Positions 1-14,384 of a stretch of 22,342 nt of DNA are shown here, in pieces. The first letter of the stretch is position 1. Every line of letters starts with the position of its first letter. The notes beneath the pieces are model-generated. The model was given only the letters and a program-made list of their open reading frames with translations, did not search any database and was not told the origin of the DNA. The DNA comes from an uncultured bacterium (lineage in GTDB: Bacteria > Actinomycetota > Coriobacteriia > Coriobacteriales > Coriobacteriaceae), in assembly GCA_905215195.1 (NCBI GenBank), contig CAJMPF010000004.1:1-22342 (forward strand), read 5' to 3'. A program made the position numbers and the translations under genes.

Positions 1-1
1 C

Positions 2-37
2 GACCTCATCGCCAGCATGGACATCGACCCAGCCTAA
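2..37 (+). CDS. 3' end of an unidentified gene
   Basis: The first bases can be read as the last 11 codons of a gene that enters from the left, ending DLIASMDIDPA and a TAA stop at 35-37. The support is indirect: codon choice is GC-rich like the neighbouring housekeeping genes, and a terminator-like stem-loop begins immediately at the stop. Too little is visible to name a product. Another frame stays open past this point, so the assignment is tentative. Confidence 0.35.
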   Translation, partial: DLIASMDIDPA

Positions 38-64
38 GCAGCTCATTTGGGACGGAGCTCTTTT
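36..64 (+). terminator. Terminator-like stem-loop, motif copy E1
   Basis: AGCTC (40-44) pairs with GAGCT (55-59) around the 10-base loop ATTTGGGACG and is followed by TTTT at 61-64. It follows directly on a stop codon. The same loop and the upstream AAGCAGC recur at 363-391 and, on the minus strand, at 1843-1868, with different but still pairing stems. Confidence 0.55.
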
Positions 65-97
65 AGCTACCCCGTCATCCGCCCCGTCCCTCCTCAA

Positions 98-160
98 TTG
101 CGGTGAAATAGTTCCTGATTTCCGCCAAAACCCCGGCATCCAGGAACTATTCCACCGCAA
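98..160. repeat. Palindromic element, class 2, copy C
   Basis: A 20-base left arm (98-117) and right arm (141-160) are complementary with one mismatch around a 23-base loop containing GCCAAAA. The outer part of the arm (TTGCGGTGAAATA) is shared with the element at 1874-1940, but the inner part of the stem is different in the two copies. There is no T-run, so a simple terminator role is not obvious. Confidence 0.75.
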
Positions 161-204
161 CTTGCCTTGGGATCGGTATTTAGCTTGTGTCTACTTTAGT
201 GCCA

Positions 205-364
205 TTTCAAAACTATGTCGGATTACGGGGCTGATTCGGAGACCCCCATCCATACCGGCAATTATCGATTTTTGAAAAGCTCTCTACCTGCGGTTTTAAT
301 TTCGCGATTTTTCCCATGGTCAAGTAATACAGGTCCAGCCCCGTAATCCGCCATAGTTTTGAAA
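205..364. repeat. Long palindromic element, class 1, copy A
   Basis: Arms at 205-233 and 336-364 are complementary over 29 bases with one mismatch. The interior of about 100 bases includes TTTTTGAAAA and, a little further on, TCTACCTGCGGTTTTA. The element at 1653-1812 has the same interior motifs in the same order but unrelated arm sequences. I see no convincing gene inside it. It abuts the E2 stem-loop on its right. Confidence 0.75.
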
Positions 365-391
365 GCAGCCCATTTGGGACGGGCCTCTTTT
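363..391 (+). terminator. Terminator-like stem-loop, motif copy E2
   Basis: GCCC (368-371) pairs with GGGC (381-384) around ATTTGGGAC, and TTTT follows at 388-391. The motif AAGCAGC plus ATTTGGGACGG is the same as at 36-64. It directly abuts the right arm of the long palindrome at 205-364, so it may end a transcript reading through that element. Confidence 0.5.
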
Positions 392-441
392 GACTCCTTT
401 TACTGCTTGCTAGGCTGGCCATGCCGAAGAGTGTCCCGAAG

Positions 442-477
442 TGCCGGCAGAAAAGGAACGTCCCTATCTGCCAGGCA
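442..477. repeat. Hairpin upstream of the M24 peptidase gene
   Basis: TGCCGGCAGA (442-451) pairs with TCTGCCAGGCA (467-477) with one bulged base. The loop holds GGAACGTCC, which can form a short inner stem. It lies about 40 bases before the peptidase start codon, in what should be its leader or promoter region. No function can be assigned from sequence alone. Confidence 0.45.
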
Positions 478-515
478 TGGGATACCATGGTGGCACACTA
501 GCGAAAGGATGTTTC

Positions 516-1604
516 ATGGCACATGTCGATGACCAGCGTGTGGCGCGCGTGCTCGATGCGCTCGAGGCTCAGCACCCCGGCGCACAGCTGCTCGTAAACG
601 ACCCGTGGTCGATCTATTACCTGACCGGCTTTTATGCCGATATGTTCGAACGTTTTTGCGGCGTGCTGCTCACACGCGGTAGCGAGCCGGTGATTCTAGT
701 CAACGCCCTGCACCAGCTGCCAGAGTATGACAATGCCCGCGTCGCCTATCACACCGATACCGACGTCGTAACCGATGCCATCGCGAGTGAGATCGACCCA
801 ACCAAACCGCTCGGCATCGACACCGTCATGCGCTCCGGCTTTTTGATGCCGCTTATGGAGCGCCACGCCGCCAGCGAGTTTTTCCTGGGCGACTTTGCCG
901 TCACCGCCGCACGCACCCACAAGGATGCCGCCGAGCAGGAGCTCATGCGCGCGTCCTCGGCCGCCAACGACGCCGTGATGGCCGACGCCATCAAGCTCGT
1001 TCACGAGGGCGTGACGGAGCGCGAAATTGCCGACCAGATGCTCGGACTGTATCGCAAGCACGGCTGCGAGGGCTTTAGCTTTCCGCCCATCGTGAGCTTT
1101 GGCGCCAACGCCGGCGACCCGCACCACGAGCCCGACGATACGGTACTCAAGCGCGGCGACGTGGTGCTGTTCGACATTGGCGGACGCCATCGCAACTACT
1201 GCTCGGACATGACGCGCACGTTCTTTTGGGGCGAGCCGGACGAGGAGACGACGCGCATCTACGACATCGTGCGCCGCGCCAACGAGGCCACCGAGGCGCT
1301 CATCGCACCGGGCGTTCGCATGTGCGACCTGGACCGTGCCGCGCGCGACGTGATTGAGGACGCAGGCTATGGGCAGTACTTTACGCATCGCCTGGGTCAC
1401 TCGATCGGCCTGCAGGACCACGAGCCGGGCGACGTTTCGCTCGTCAACGAGCAGGTCGTGGAGCCAGGCATGACGTTCTCCATCGAACCGGGCATCTACC
1501 TCCCCGGCCGCACCGGCGTCCGCATCGAGGACTTGGCCCTAGTTACCGAGACCGGCGTCGAGATTCTCAACGCCTACCCCCACGATCCAGTCCGCCTAGA
1601 CTAG
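516..1604 (+). CDS. M24 family metallopeptidase, Xaa-Pro aminopeptidase-like
   Basis: This 362-residue protein has the creatinase/aminopeptidase P architecture. An N-terminal creatinase-like region (about 1-135) carries the NDPWSIYYLTGF stretch, and a C-terminal pita-bread catalytic domain runs from about 150 to 355. All five expected dinuclear metal ligands are visible: D220 (FDIGG), D231 (YCSDMTRTF), H295 (LGHSIG), E324 (IEPGIY) and E338 (RIED). Family knowledge says such enzymes remove residues N-terminal to proline, or cleave Xaa-Pro dipeptides, in the cytoplasm; no signal peptide is seen. Sequence alone does not separate PepP from PepQ. I chose ATG at 516 because GAAAGGA sits just upstream; the open frame extends to 441 without a comparable ribosome site. 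The gene stands alone between two palindrome-rich spacers. Confidence 0.9.
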   Translation: MAHVDDQRVARVLDALEAQHPGAQLLVNDPWSIYYLTGFYADMFERFCGVLLTRGSEPVILVNALHQLPEYDNARVAYHTDTDVVTDAIASEIDPTKPLGIDTVMRSGFLMPLMERHAASEFFLGDFAVTAARTHKDAAEQELMRASSAANDAVMADAIKLVHEGVTEREIADQMLGLYRKHGCEGFSFPPIVSFGANAGDPHHEPDDTVLKRGDVVLFDIGGRHRNYCSDMTRTFFWGEPDEETTRIYDIVRRANEATEALIAPGVRMCDLDRAARDVIEDAGYGQYFTHRLGHSIGLQDHEPGDVSLVNEQVVEPGMTFSIEPGIYLPGRTGVRIEDLALVTETGVEILNAYPHDPVRLD

Positions 1605-1652
1605 GCAATGCAGCAATGGGGCTGTCCCTTTGCCGCATCCCACCAATACCGC

Positions 1653-1812
1653 GCCACGAAAACGGCCCATCTACTACGTTCAACCCGCATGGGTCGACCA
1701 TGCGGGTCTTTTTTGAAAACCAGCAAGCCGTCTACCTGCAGTTTTATTTTTGTAATTCCCGGCATGGTTGAGGGTTACCGGTCAAACGTAGTAGATGGGC
1801 CCATTTCGTGGC
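1653..1812. repeat. Long palindromic element, class 1, copy B
   Basis: Arms at 1653-1680 and 1785-1812 match as inverted repeats at 26 of 28 positions. The interior carries TTTTTTGAAAA and TCTACCTGCAGTTTTA in the same order as the element at 205-364, whose arms are unrelated in sequence. Unlike that copy, this one also encloses a compact terminator-like hairpin at 1683-1714. It lies between the convergent peptidase and folC genes. Confidence 0.75.
1683..1714 (+). terminator. Intrinsic terminator downstream of the M24 peptidase gene
   Basis: ACCCGCATGG (1683-1692) pairs perfectly with CCATGCGGGT (1698-1707) around a 5-base loop, followed by CTTTTTT. It lies 79 bases after the peptidase stop codon in the correct orientation and is nested inside the larger palindrome at 1653-1812. 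Confidence 0.8.
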
Positions 1813-1842
1813 AAGCGAGTCAGCTCGGGGCACAGGACAGCC

Positions 1843-1868
1843 AAAAAGCCCCATCCCAAATTAGCTGC
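1843..1868 (-). terminator. Terminator-like stem-loop, motif copy E3
   Basis: Read on the minus strand this is GCAGCTAATTTGGGATGG followed by GGCTTTTT. It is the same motif as the plus-strand copies at 36-64 and 363-391, with a short AGCT/GGCT stem that includes one G-U pair. It lies downstream of folC and is oriented to end folC transcription. Confidence 0.5.
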
Positions 1869-1873
1869 TTTTG

Positions 1874-1940
1874 AGTTGCGGTGATATACGGACTGTTTGA
1901 GGCTTTTGGCTTGTAAAACAGTCCGTATTTCACCGCAACT
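1874..1940. repeat. Palindromic element, class 2, copy D
   Basis: Arms of 25 bases (1874-1898 and 1916-1940) are complementary with one mismatch around a 17-base loop. The outer arm TTGCGGTGA(A/T)ATA and the loop motif GCCAAAA (here on the minus strand) are shared with the element at 98-160. The inner stem is different but still self-complementary. It begins 15 bases beyond the folC stop codon. Confidence 0.75.
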
Positions 1941-1954
1941 GATGAGGGGATGAG

Positions 1955-3298
1955 TTAGCGCAGCAGGCCGGCTACTTCGCCTGCTAGGGTGATGGTACCG
2001 GCTGCTACGAAGGACTCGCCCGCGGCATCGAAAGCAGCGAGGGCCTCGGATACGCTTGGATATACGCCCGCGAGCTTATCGGCATCAACGAGGGCGGCGA
2101 GCTCCTCTGCTGGCAGGGCGCGATCGGAATCGGTCTGAGTCACGACCACGCGGGGGAACGCCGGAACCAGAACGTCAACGATGCCCGCCACGTCTTTGTC
2201 GGCCAGCGCGGCGCATAGCAGCGTGGGGCGATTCTCTACGCACGGATCGATCTCGTCCAGCGCGCTCACAAAGTTCTCGCAGCTCTGGGGGTTATGGCAG
2301 GCGTCGATCAGCTTGAGCGGATCGGTTCCCAGCACATCAAAGCGACCCGGCGTGGGGCAGCCCATAAGCGACGCATCGAGCTTGTCATGATCGAGCTCGC
2401 GACCAAGATACCCCTCGCAGAGCATAATCGCGCACGCGGCATTCTGCGGCTGATAGGCCGGCTTGACCATGCTCGACGTATAAATCGCGCGCGGCGTGGT
2501 GCAGCTAAACTCAACCGTGTCGCCCACATGCGCAGGCACCTTGGTCGTGGCATGGCTCACCACGAGCGGCACGATGCCGCACTCGCGACAACGCGCATCC
2601 ATCACGCGCTGAACACTCGCCTCGTGTGTGCCCTCACCCAGTACAACCAGGCGCCCGGGTTTAATGACCGCAGCCTTCTCCCCCGCAATGGCCTCGAGCG
2701 TATCGCCCAAAATACGAGTGTGATCGAGCCCAATGCCCGTAATGGCAACGGCGACGGGATCGGTCGCGCTTGTGGCATCCCAACGCCCGCCCATGCCAAC
2801 CTCGAGCACGGCAACATCCACCGCGGCCTCGGCAAACACTACAAGTGCGGCAGCCGTCAGCAGGTCAAACGGCGTGATGGTGTACGCGCGCTCCCCCGCC
2901 GCCACACGGCGCGCATTCACGCGATGTCCCGCCTCAACAGCGGCAGAAACACCACGGGCAAACGCCTCGTCGCTCACAACGCGCCCGTCAACCTCCATGC
3001 GCTCGGGATAGCGCACAAGCTGCGGCGACGTATACAGCGCAGTCTTGAGTCCCTCGCCGCGAAGAATGGCAGCCGAAAAACGCGTCGTCGAAGTCTTGCC
3101 ATTGGTACCGGCAACCTGAATGCAATCAAAGTACTCGTCCGGACGCCCCAGCTCATCGAGCATATCGACAACCGTCTCGAGCAGAGGACCAGCATCCCCA
3201 GAAATCCGCCCCGTATCAGCAGCCAAAGCAACAGCCTCACCAAACGAAAGCAAATCAAACGAGAAAGGAACGACATACGACCCAGAACGCTTAGGCAT
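1955..3298 (-). CDS. folC: Bifunctional folylpolyglutamate / dihydrofolate synthase
   Basis: A 447-residue Mur-ligase-family protein. It adds glutamate to folates and, in the bifunctional members, joins dihydropteroate to glutamate; both are ATP-dependent cytoplasmic steps of folate metabolism. The ATP-binding loop GTNGKTST is at residues 64-71, followed by TSPQLVRYPERM. Further on come EVGMGGRWDATSA and the C-terminal Mur-ligase domain motif IDACHNPQS. Length fits the family. I place the start at ATG 3296-3298 (protein MPKRSGSY) because GGAG lies 9 bases upstream. Two earlier in-frame ATGs would put the terminator-like hairpin at 3320-3351 partly or wholly inside the coding region. The gene converges with the peptidase gene and diverges from the rplJ promoter. 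Whether it is mono- or bifunctional cannot be decided here. Confidence 0.92.
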   Translation of the reverse strand: MPKRSGSYVVPFSFDLLSFGEAVALAADTGRISGDAGPLLETVVDMLDELGRPDEYFDCIQVAGTNGKTSTTRFSAAILRGEGLKTALYTSPQLVRYPERMEVDGRVVSDEAFARGVSAAVEAGHRVNARRVAAGERAYTITPFDLLTAAALVVFAEAAVDVAVLEVGMGGRWDATSATDPVAVAITGIGLDHTRILGDTLEAIAGEKAAVIKPGRLVVLGEGTHEASVQRVMDARCRECGIVPLVVSHATTKVPAHVGDTVEFSCTTPRAIYTSSMVKPAYQPQNAACAIMLCEGYLGRELDHDKLDASLMGCPTPGRFDVLGTDPLKLIDACHNPQSCENFVSALDEIDPCVENRPTLLCAALADKDVAGIVDVLVPAFPRVVVTQTDSDRALPAEELAALVDADKLAGVYPSVSEALAAFDAAGESFVAAGTITLAGEVAGLLR

Positions 3299-3319
3299 AA
3301 CCAAAGTCTCCAATAACAT

Positions 3320-3351
3320 AAAAAGAGGCCCATCAAAACAACGAGCCCCTC
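3320..3351 (-). terminator. Terminator-like hairpin in the folC leader (possible attenuator)
   Basis: On the minus strand GAGGGGCTC pairs with GGGCCTCTT, including G-U pairs, around an 11-base loop and runs into TTTTT. It ends about 20 bases before the folC start codon. It is therefore either an attenuator in the folC leader or the end of an upstream minus-strand transcript. No known riboswitch class is recognised in the sequence before it. Confidence 0.5.
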
Positions 3352-3487
3352 CCATTCAAAATATCAGCCACTACCCGCTTGCAGCGGAGTCAAGGCATCA
3401 GCAATGTGGCCATCACAGGCAGCGGACGCCCCCGTAACCGCTATGGGAGCGGTTTGGGGCTTTGCTCGATACAAGTTACGCACGAGC
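3352..3487. other. folC leader / rplJ upstream spacer with hairpins
   Basis: No credible gene is seen. A strong hairpin, AACCGCT (3436-3442) with AGCGGTT (3448-3454), is flanked by GCCCC and GGGGC (3428-3432 and 3456-3460). CCGCT and AGCGG around 3380 can form another on the minus strand. If folC is transcribed from beyond this region, these would be part of its 5' leader. Confidence 0.4.
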
Positions 3488-3512
3488 CGAAGGCCACTTA
3501 ATGTGGCCTTCG
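3488..3512. repeat. Perfect 10-bp hairpin
   Basis: CGAAGGCCAC (3488-3497) and GTGGCCTTCG (3503-3512) form a perfect stem around TTAAT. There is no T-run on either side. It lies between the divergent folC and rplJ units, about 90 bases upstream of the rplJ promoter, and could be a protein-binding site or part of a leader. Confidence 0.5.
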
Positions 3513-3602
3513 AGCGAGCTCAGGACTTGACCGAGCGAAAATCTCGACCCGTCCCCTCGGGCCGGAGCGTATGCAGGGTTTGTGTACGAATCTTCGCGCC
3601 CG

Positions 3603-3631
3603 TTGACCGACGCCGGGGTCCCCGCCATAAT
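3603..3631 (+). promoter_or_regulatory. Sigma-70-type promoter for rplJL
   Basis: TTGACC (3603-3608) and CATAAT (3626-3631) are separated by 17 bases. Transcription would start near 3638, immediately before the L10 leader fold, which supports the call. Confidence 0.75.
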
Positions 3632-3642
3632 ACTTTCGGTTC

Positions 3643-3735
3643 ACGCACGAATCCGCTGCCAGAGACAGCCGGTGCAAACGGGCATCGCCCGCAAGCTTAA
3701 TGGGATATCCCGCCAGCCGAGGTGGTCGAGTAGAT
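3643..3735 (+). ncRNA. Ribosomal protein L10 leader
   Basis: The segment has the hallmarks of the conserved L10 leader: CGCTGCCAGAGACAGC near the 5' side, then GCAAGCTTAATGGGAT and CAGCCGAGGTGG. Established biology is that the L10-L7/L12 complex binds this RNA and represses its own operon. It lies just after the promoter and just before a strong terminator, upstream of rplJ. Exact edges are approximate. Confidence 0.85.
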
Positions 3736-3745
3736 ATGTCTTCTC

Positions 3746-3782
3746 GCCCCCGTCGCTCATGCAGCGCGGGGGCTTTCTTTTT
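3746..3782 (+). terminator. Attenuator terminator of the rplJL leader
   Basis: GCCCCCG (3746-3752) pairs with CGGGGGC (3767-3773), with an inner GC/GC pair, followed by TTTCTTTTT. It lies between the L10 leader and the rplJ start codon, so full-length transcription needs read-through. This fits regulation by attenuation when L10-L12 binds the leader. Confidence 0.85.
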
Positions 3783-3847
3783 GGACATGCCCCCGTCACG
3801 TCCTTGTGGCGGACCGTGCCCGGAAAGAATTCGAGGAGGTGTAATTC

Positions 3848-4369
3848 ATGCCCCAGCAGTACAAAATTGACAAGGTTGCAGAGATCGAGTCTCGTATCGC
3901 CGAGAACGCCGGTCTGTTCGTCGTCAACTACAACGGTCTGACGGTTAAGCAGGCTCAGGAGCTGCGTCATCAGCTTCGCGAGTGCGGCGCCGAGATGAAG
4001 GTCTACAAGAACAACCTGGTCAAGATCGCTCTCAAGAACCAGGAGCAGCCCGAGCTCGACGAGATCCTCGCCGGCCCCGTCGCTTATGTGTTCTACGAGT
4101 CCGAGCCGGTCGAGGCCGCTAAGGCCCTTAAGGACTTCTCCGCTAAGTCCAAGGGCGTCCTTGAGATCAAGGGCGGTATCTCCGACGGCAAGGCCGTTTC
4201 CGCTGATGATGTTAAGGCTATCGCCGAGCTGCCCACCAAGGATCAGCTTCTCGGCCAGATCGCCGGTCTCATCTCCGGTTTCGCTCGCGACATCGCTGTC
4301 TGCGTCAACGGCGTTTCCTCTGGTCTCGCTCGTTCGATTCAGCAGGTCTCCGAGCAGAAGGCAGCCTAG
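3848..4369 (+). CDS. rplJ: 50S ribosomal protein L10
   Basis: A 173-residue L10 protein that anchors L7/L12 dimers to 23S rRNA and forms the base of the ribosomal stalk. The N-terminal segment (IAENAGLFVVNYNGLTV, then LRHQLRECGAEMKVYKNNL) is the typical RNA-binding domain. The C-terminal helix ending near residue 173 is where L7/L12 dimers bind. The ribosome site AGGAGGT lies just upstream of the ATG. Expression is probably autoregulated through the leader at 3643-3735 and the attenuator after it. rplL follows 102 bases later on the same transcript. rplK and rplA, which often precede rplJ, are not next to it here. Confidence 0.97.
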   Translation: MPQQYKIDKVAEIESRIAENAGLFVVNYNGLTVKQAQELRHQLRECGAEMKVYKNNLVKIALKNQEQPELDEILAGPVAYVFYESEPVEAAKALKDFSAKSKGVLEIKGGISDGKAVSADDVKAIAELPTKDQLLGQIAGLISGFARDIAVCVNGVSSGLARSIQQVSEQKAA

Positions 4370-4471
4370 TCGCTGTTTTCACCCGCGGCGGCAACGCCGC
4401 ACCCCTGGCGCATTCGCGCTGTGTTTTAACTGATCTCCGTGCATCCGCACGGAAACCGAAAGGACTTAGAA

Positions 4472-4849
4472 ATGGCTAAGCTTACCACCGATGAGATCAT
4501 CGATGCTCTTAAGGAAATGACCCTTCTCGAGGCTTCCGAGCTCGTTAAGGCTATCGAGGACACCTTCGGCGTTTCCGCCGCTGCTCCTGCCGCTGTTGTC
4601 GCCGCTCCCGCTGCTGGCGCTGCTGAGGCCGAGGAGAAGACCGAGTTTGACGTCGTGCTCGAGGGCTTCGGCGACAACAAGATCCAGGTCATCAAGGCCG
4701 TCCGTGAGCTCACCAACCTTGGCCTGAAGGAGGCCAAGGAGGTCGTCGAGGGCGCTCCCAAGGCTGTTCTCGAGGGTGCCAAGAAGGAGGACGCCGAGGC
4801 TGCCAAGGAGAAGCTCGAGGCTGCTGGCGCTGCTGTCACCCTCAAGTAA
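4472..4849 (+). CDS. rplL: 50S ribosomal protein L7/L12
   Basis: A 125-residue stalk protein that recruits and activates translation GTPases. It shows the N-terminal dimerisation and L10-binding helices (about 1-35, with LTTDEIIDALKEM), an Ala/Pro-rich flexible hinge (about 37-55), and a C-terminal domain ending with KEKLEAAGAAVTLK. The start is ATG 4472, giving MAKLTTDE; the frame is open upstream to 4439, but AAAGGA lies correctly before 4472. A small hairpin (CCGTGC with GCACGG, about 4437-4452) lies between rplJ and rplL. A strong terminator follows the gene, separating it from galU. Confidence 0.97.
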   Translation: MAKLTTDEIIDALKEMTLLEASELVKAIEDTFGVSAAAPAAVVAAPAAGAAEAEEKTEFDVVLEGFGDNKIQVIKAVRELTNLGLKEAKEVVEGAPKAVLEGAKKEDAEAAKEKLEAAGAAVTLK

Positions 4850-4877
4850 TCAGGCTTTCTCGCCAGATTTCTTTGCA

Positions 4878-4911
4878 GACGGGGCTCGCATTGCGAGTCC
4901 CGTCTTTTTTT
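4878..4911 (+). terminator. Intrinsic terminator of rplJL
   Basis: Thirteen-base arms (4878-4890 and 4892-4904) pair with one G-U wobble, and a run of seven T follows. It lies 28 bases after the rplL stop. It should separate rplJL transcription from galU and rpoBC. Confidence 0.92.
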
Positions 4912-5040
4912 GTTTTTCGGTCCCTCGACATCGGTAGCTCAAACTGCCATATTCTGTGATTTGCGTCGTATCGGGTGCCCTGCCGTTGGGCAATAAAATT
5001 GCACCATTCGAGCAATAATTTGCGTTGACCTGCTGAAGAA

Positions 5041-5068
5041 TTGTCTCTGCCTTGTAGCGACATATAGT
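5041..5068 (+). promoter_or_regulatory. Candidate promoter for galU
   Basis: TTGTCT (5041-5046) and TATAGT (5063-5068) are 16 bases apart, about 95 bases before the galU start. A TTGACC at 5025-5030 is a better -35 box but has no good -10 at the right distance. The rplL terminator upstream implies that some promoter must lie here. Confidence 0.4.
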
Positions 5069-5164
5069 TCCAGCGGTAAGATGCTTGGGTATCGCAATTT
5101 GGTCTGCGGCTGTGTGCCGCACGCATGGGGCGCTTTTGCGCCTGCGAAAGGATCTTTGAATAAC

Positions 5165-6073
5165 ATGAAGGCAATCATCCCCGCCGCCGGTCTTGGCACG
5201 CGTTTTCTGCCTGGCACCAAGTGCACGCCCAAAGAGATGCTGCCGGTGCTCGACAAGCCCGTCATTCAGTATGTCGTCGAGGAGGCACTCGAGCCCGAGG
5301 AGGTCGACGACGCCATCATCGTTACCTCTCCCGGCAAGCCCGAGCTACTGAACTACTTCCAGCCCGATCGCTCGCTCGAGAACCTGCTGCGCGAGCGCGG
5401 CAAGAATGCCTATGCCGATGCCGTCGCCCACGCTGGCGGTATGCCGGTCGACTTCCGTTATCAGTACGAGCCCAAGGGCCTCGGCCATGCTATTCGTTCT
5501 GCTGCCGACGCCGTGGCAGGGGAGAACTTCCTGGTTCTTCTGGGCGACTACGTTGTGCCTAATCGCGACATCTGCGACAAGATGCTCGCCGTTTCCAAGG
5601 AGCACGGTGGAGCTTCGGTTATCGCCGTCGCTGCTTGCTCGCCCGAGGAAGTCAGCCGCTACGGCGTTATCGCCGGCGAGCGCGTCGGTTCGCTCGAGGG
5701 CGCCGAGGGCGTTGCCGATGCCGAGCCGGGCGCTGTCTGGCGCATCGGCGGTCTGGTCGAGAAGCCCGCTCCCGAGGCGGCTCCGTCCAACCTGTACATT
5801 GTCGGCCGTTATCTGCTGAGCCCGCTGGTCATGGACCTGCTCGCTGATCAGCAGGCCGGCAAGGGCGGCGAGATTCAGCTCACCGACGCCATGGCCCGCT
5901 CGCTCGACCGCGAGGCTATGTACGCTGCCGTTATCGACCCGCTGTCGGGCTACGACACCGGCACTCCCTCTGGCTGGATGGCCACCAACGCCCTCATGGC
6001 TGCAAGCGATCCCCGCTTTGCCGATGCCTTCTGGGACGCCATCGACGAGCGCGGCGGATTGATGCGCAAGTAA
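5165..6073 (+). CDS. galU: UTP--glucose-1-phosphate uridylyltransferase
   Basis: A 302-residue nucleotidyltransferase that makes UDP-glucose from UTP and glucose 1-phosphate, feeding cell-envelope and exopolysaccharide glycosylation and galactose metabolism. The N terminus carries the nucleotide-binding signature GLGTRFLPGTK (residues 9-19), then TPKEMLPVLDKP. LLGDYVV, GLVEKP and the C-terminal YDTGTPSGWM are also typical of GalU. The start is ATG 5165 with GAAAGGATC upstream; the open frame reaches back to 5081 with no matching family sequence. It has its own terminator, and probably its own promoter, in the middle of what is usually a continuous rplJL-rpoBC cluster. No functional link to its neighbours is evident. 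Confidence 0.95.
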   Translation: MKAIIPAAGLGTRFLPGTKCTPKEMLPVLDKPVIQYVVEEALEPEEVDDAIIVTSPGKPELLNYFQPDRSLENLLRERGKNAYADAVAHAGGMPVDFRYQYEPKGLGHAIRSAADAVAGENFLVLLGDYVVPNRDICDKMLAVSKEHGGASVIAVAACSPEEVSRYGVIAGERVGSLEGAEGVADAEPGAVWRIGGLVEKPAPEAAPSNLYIVGRYLLSPLVMDLLADQQAGKGGEIQLTDAMARSLDREAMYAAVIDPLSGYDTGTPSGWMATNALMAASDPRFADAFWDAIDERGGLMRK

Positions 6074-6093
6074 GCCTTCGGGCATCGACATTT

Positions 6094-6126
6094 ACGGGCG
6101 CGGACCTCGGTTCGCGCCCGTTTTTT
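6094..6126 (+). terminator. Intrinsic terminator of galU
   Basis: ACGGGCGCG (6094-6102) pairs perfectly with CGCGCCCGT (6113-6121) and is followed by a T-run. It lies 20 bases after the galU stop. Confidence 0.92.
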
Positions 6127-6259
6127 ATAAGAGCTGCGATTGTCGGCCCCCTGTTCACAGAAAATATATGAACAGATGTTCGATACACATACATCTACCT
6201 GCGTGTTTTCTGTCGAAAAACTTTGCTACTCCAAAAACTCAATCGCGTCAAGGCTTTTC

Positions 6260-6287
6260 TTGCCCAACGGTCGGTACCTGATAAACT
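6260..6287 (+). promoter_or_regulatory. Candidate promoter for rpoBC
   Basis: TTGCCC (6260-6265) and TAAACT (6282-6287) are 16 bases apart and would give a leader of about 65 bases before rpoB. The 80 bases upstream are rich in A/T runs, as in promoters with UP elements. A short inverted repeat, CTGTTCA with TGAACAG, lies upstream at about 6150-6175. Confidence 0.5.
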
Positions 6288-6360
6288 ATTAGGTTGCGAT
6301 AACTGGCGAAGCTATGCCTCGCCAACCCACCGAGCATTTCCGTGAAGGAGGAAAAACCTG

Positions 6361-9852
<3,492 letters not shown>

Positions 9853-9858
9853 TTGACT

Positions 9859-14334
<4,476 letters not shown>

Positions 14335-14384
14335 TTTCCTAGTACGTTAACCGTCCTTCCAAAGACCCGCTTCCCAACTGAACT

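Noticed and set aside
213..488. Minus-strand 91-codon frame across the left palindromic element
   Set aside because: It runs through a palindrome arm and terminator motif and has no ribosome site or family resemblance.
696..1421. Minus-strand open frame inside the M24 peptidase gene
   Set aside because: It lies wholly within a clear gene with catalytic residues and is a shadow of its GC-rich codon use.
98..1940. A CRISPR array or retron non-coding RNA as explanation of the palindromes
   Set aside because: There are no regularly spaced direct repeats with unique spacers, no cas gene and no reverse transcriptase anywhere in the window.
2294..3316. Plus-strand open frame opposite folC
   Set aside because: Arg/His-rich composition, no ribosome site and complete overlap with folC indicate an antisense shadow.
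3352..3487. A tetrahydrofolate riboswitch upstream of folC
   Set aside because: The context invites it, but the conserved sequence pattern I know for THF riboswitches is not visible. Only generic hairpins are present.
6196..6225. A third copy of the class 1 palindrome core before rpoB
   Set aside because: TCTACCTGCG followed by TGTTTT resembles the core, but no flanking self-complementary arms are found, so it may be chance.
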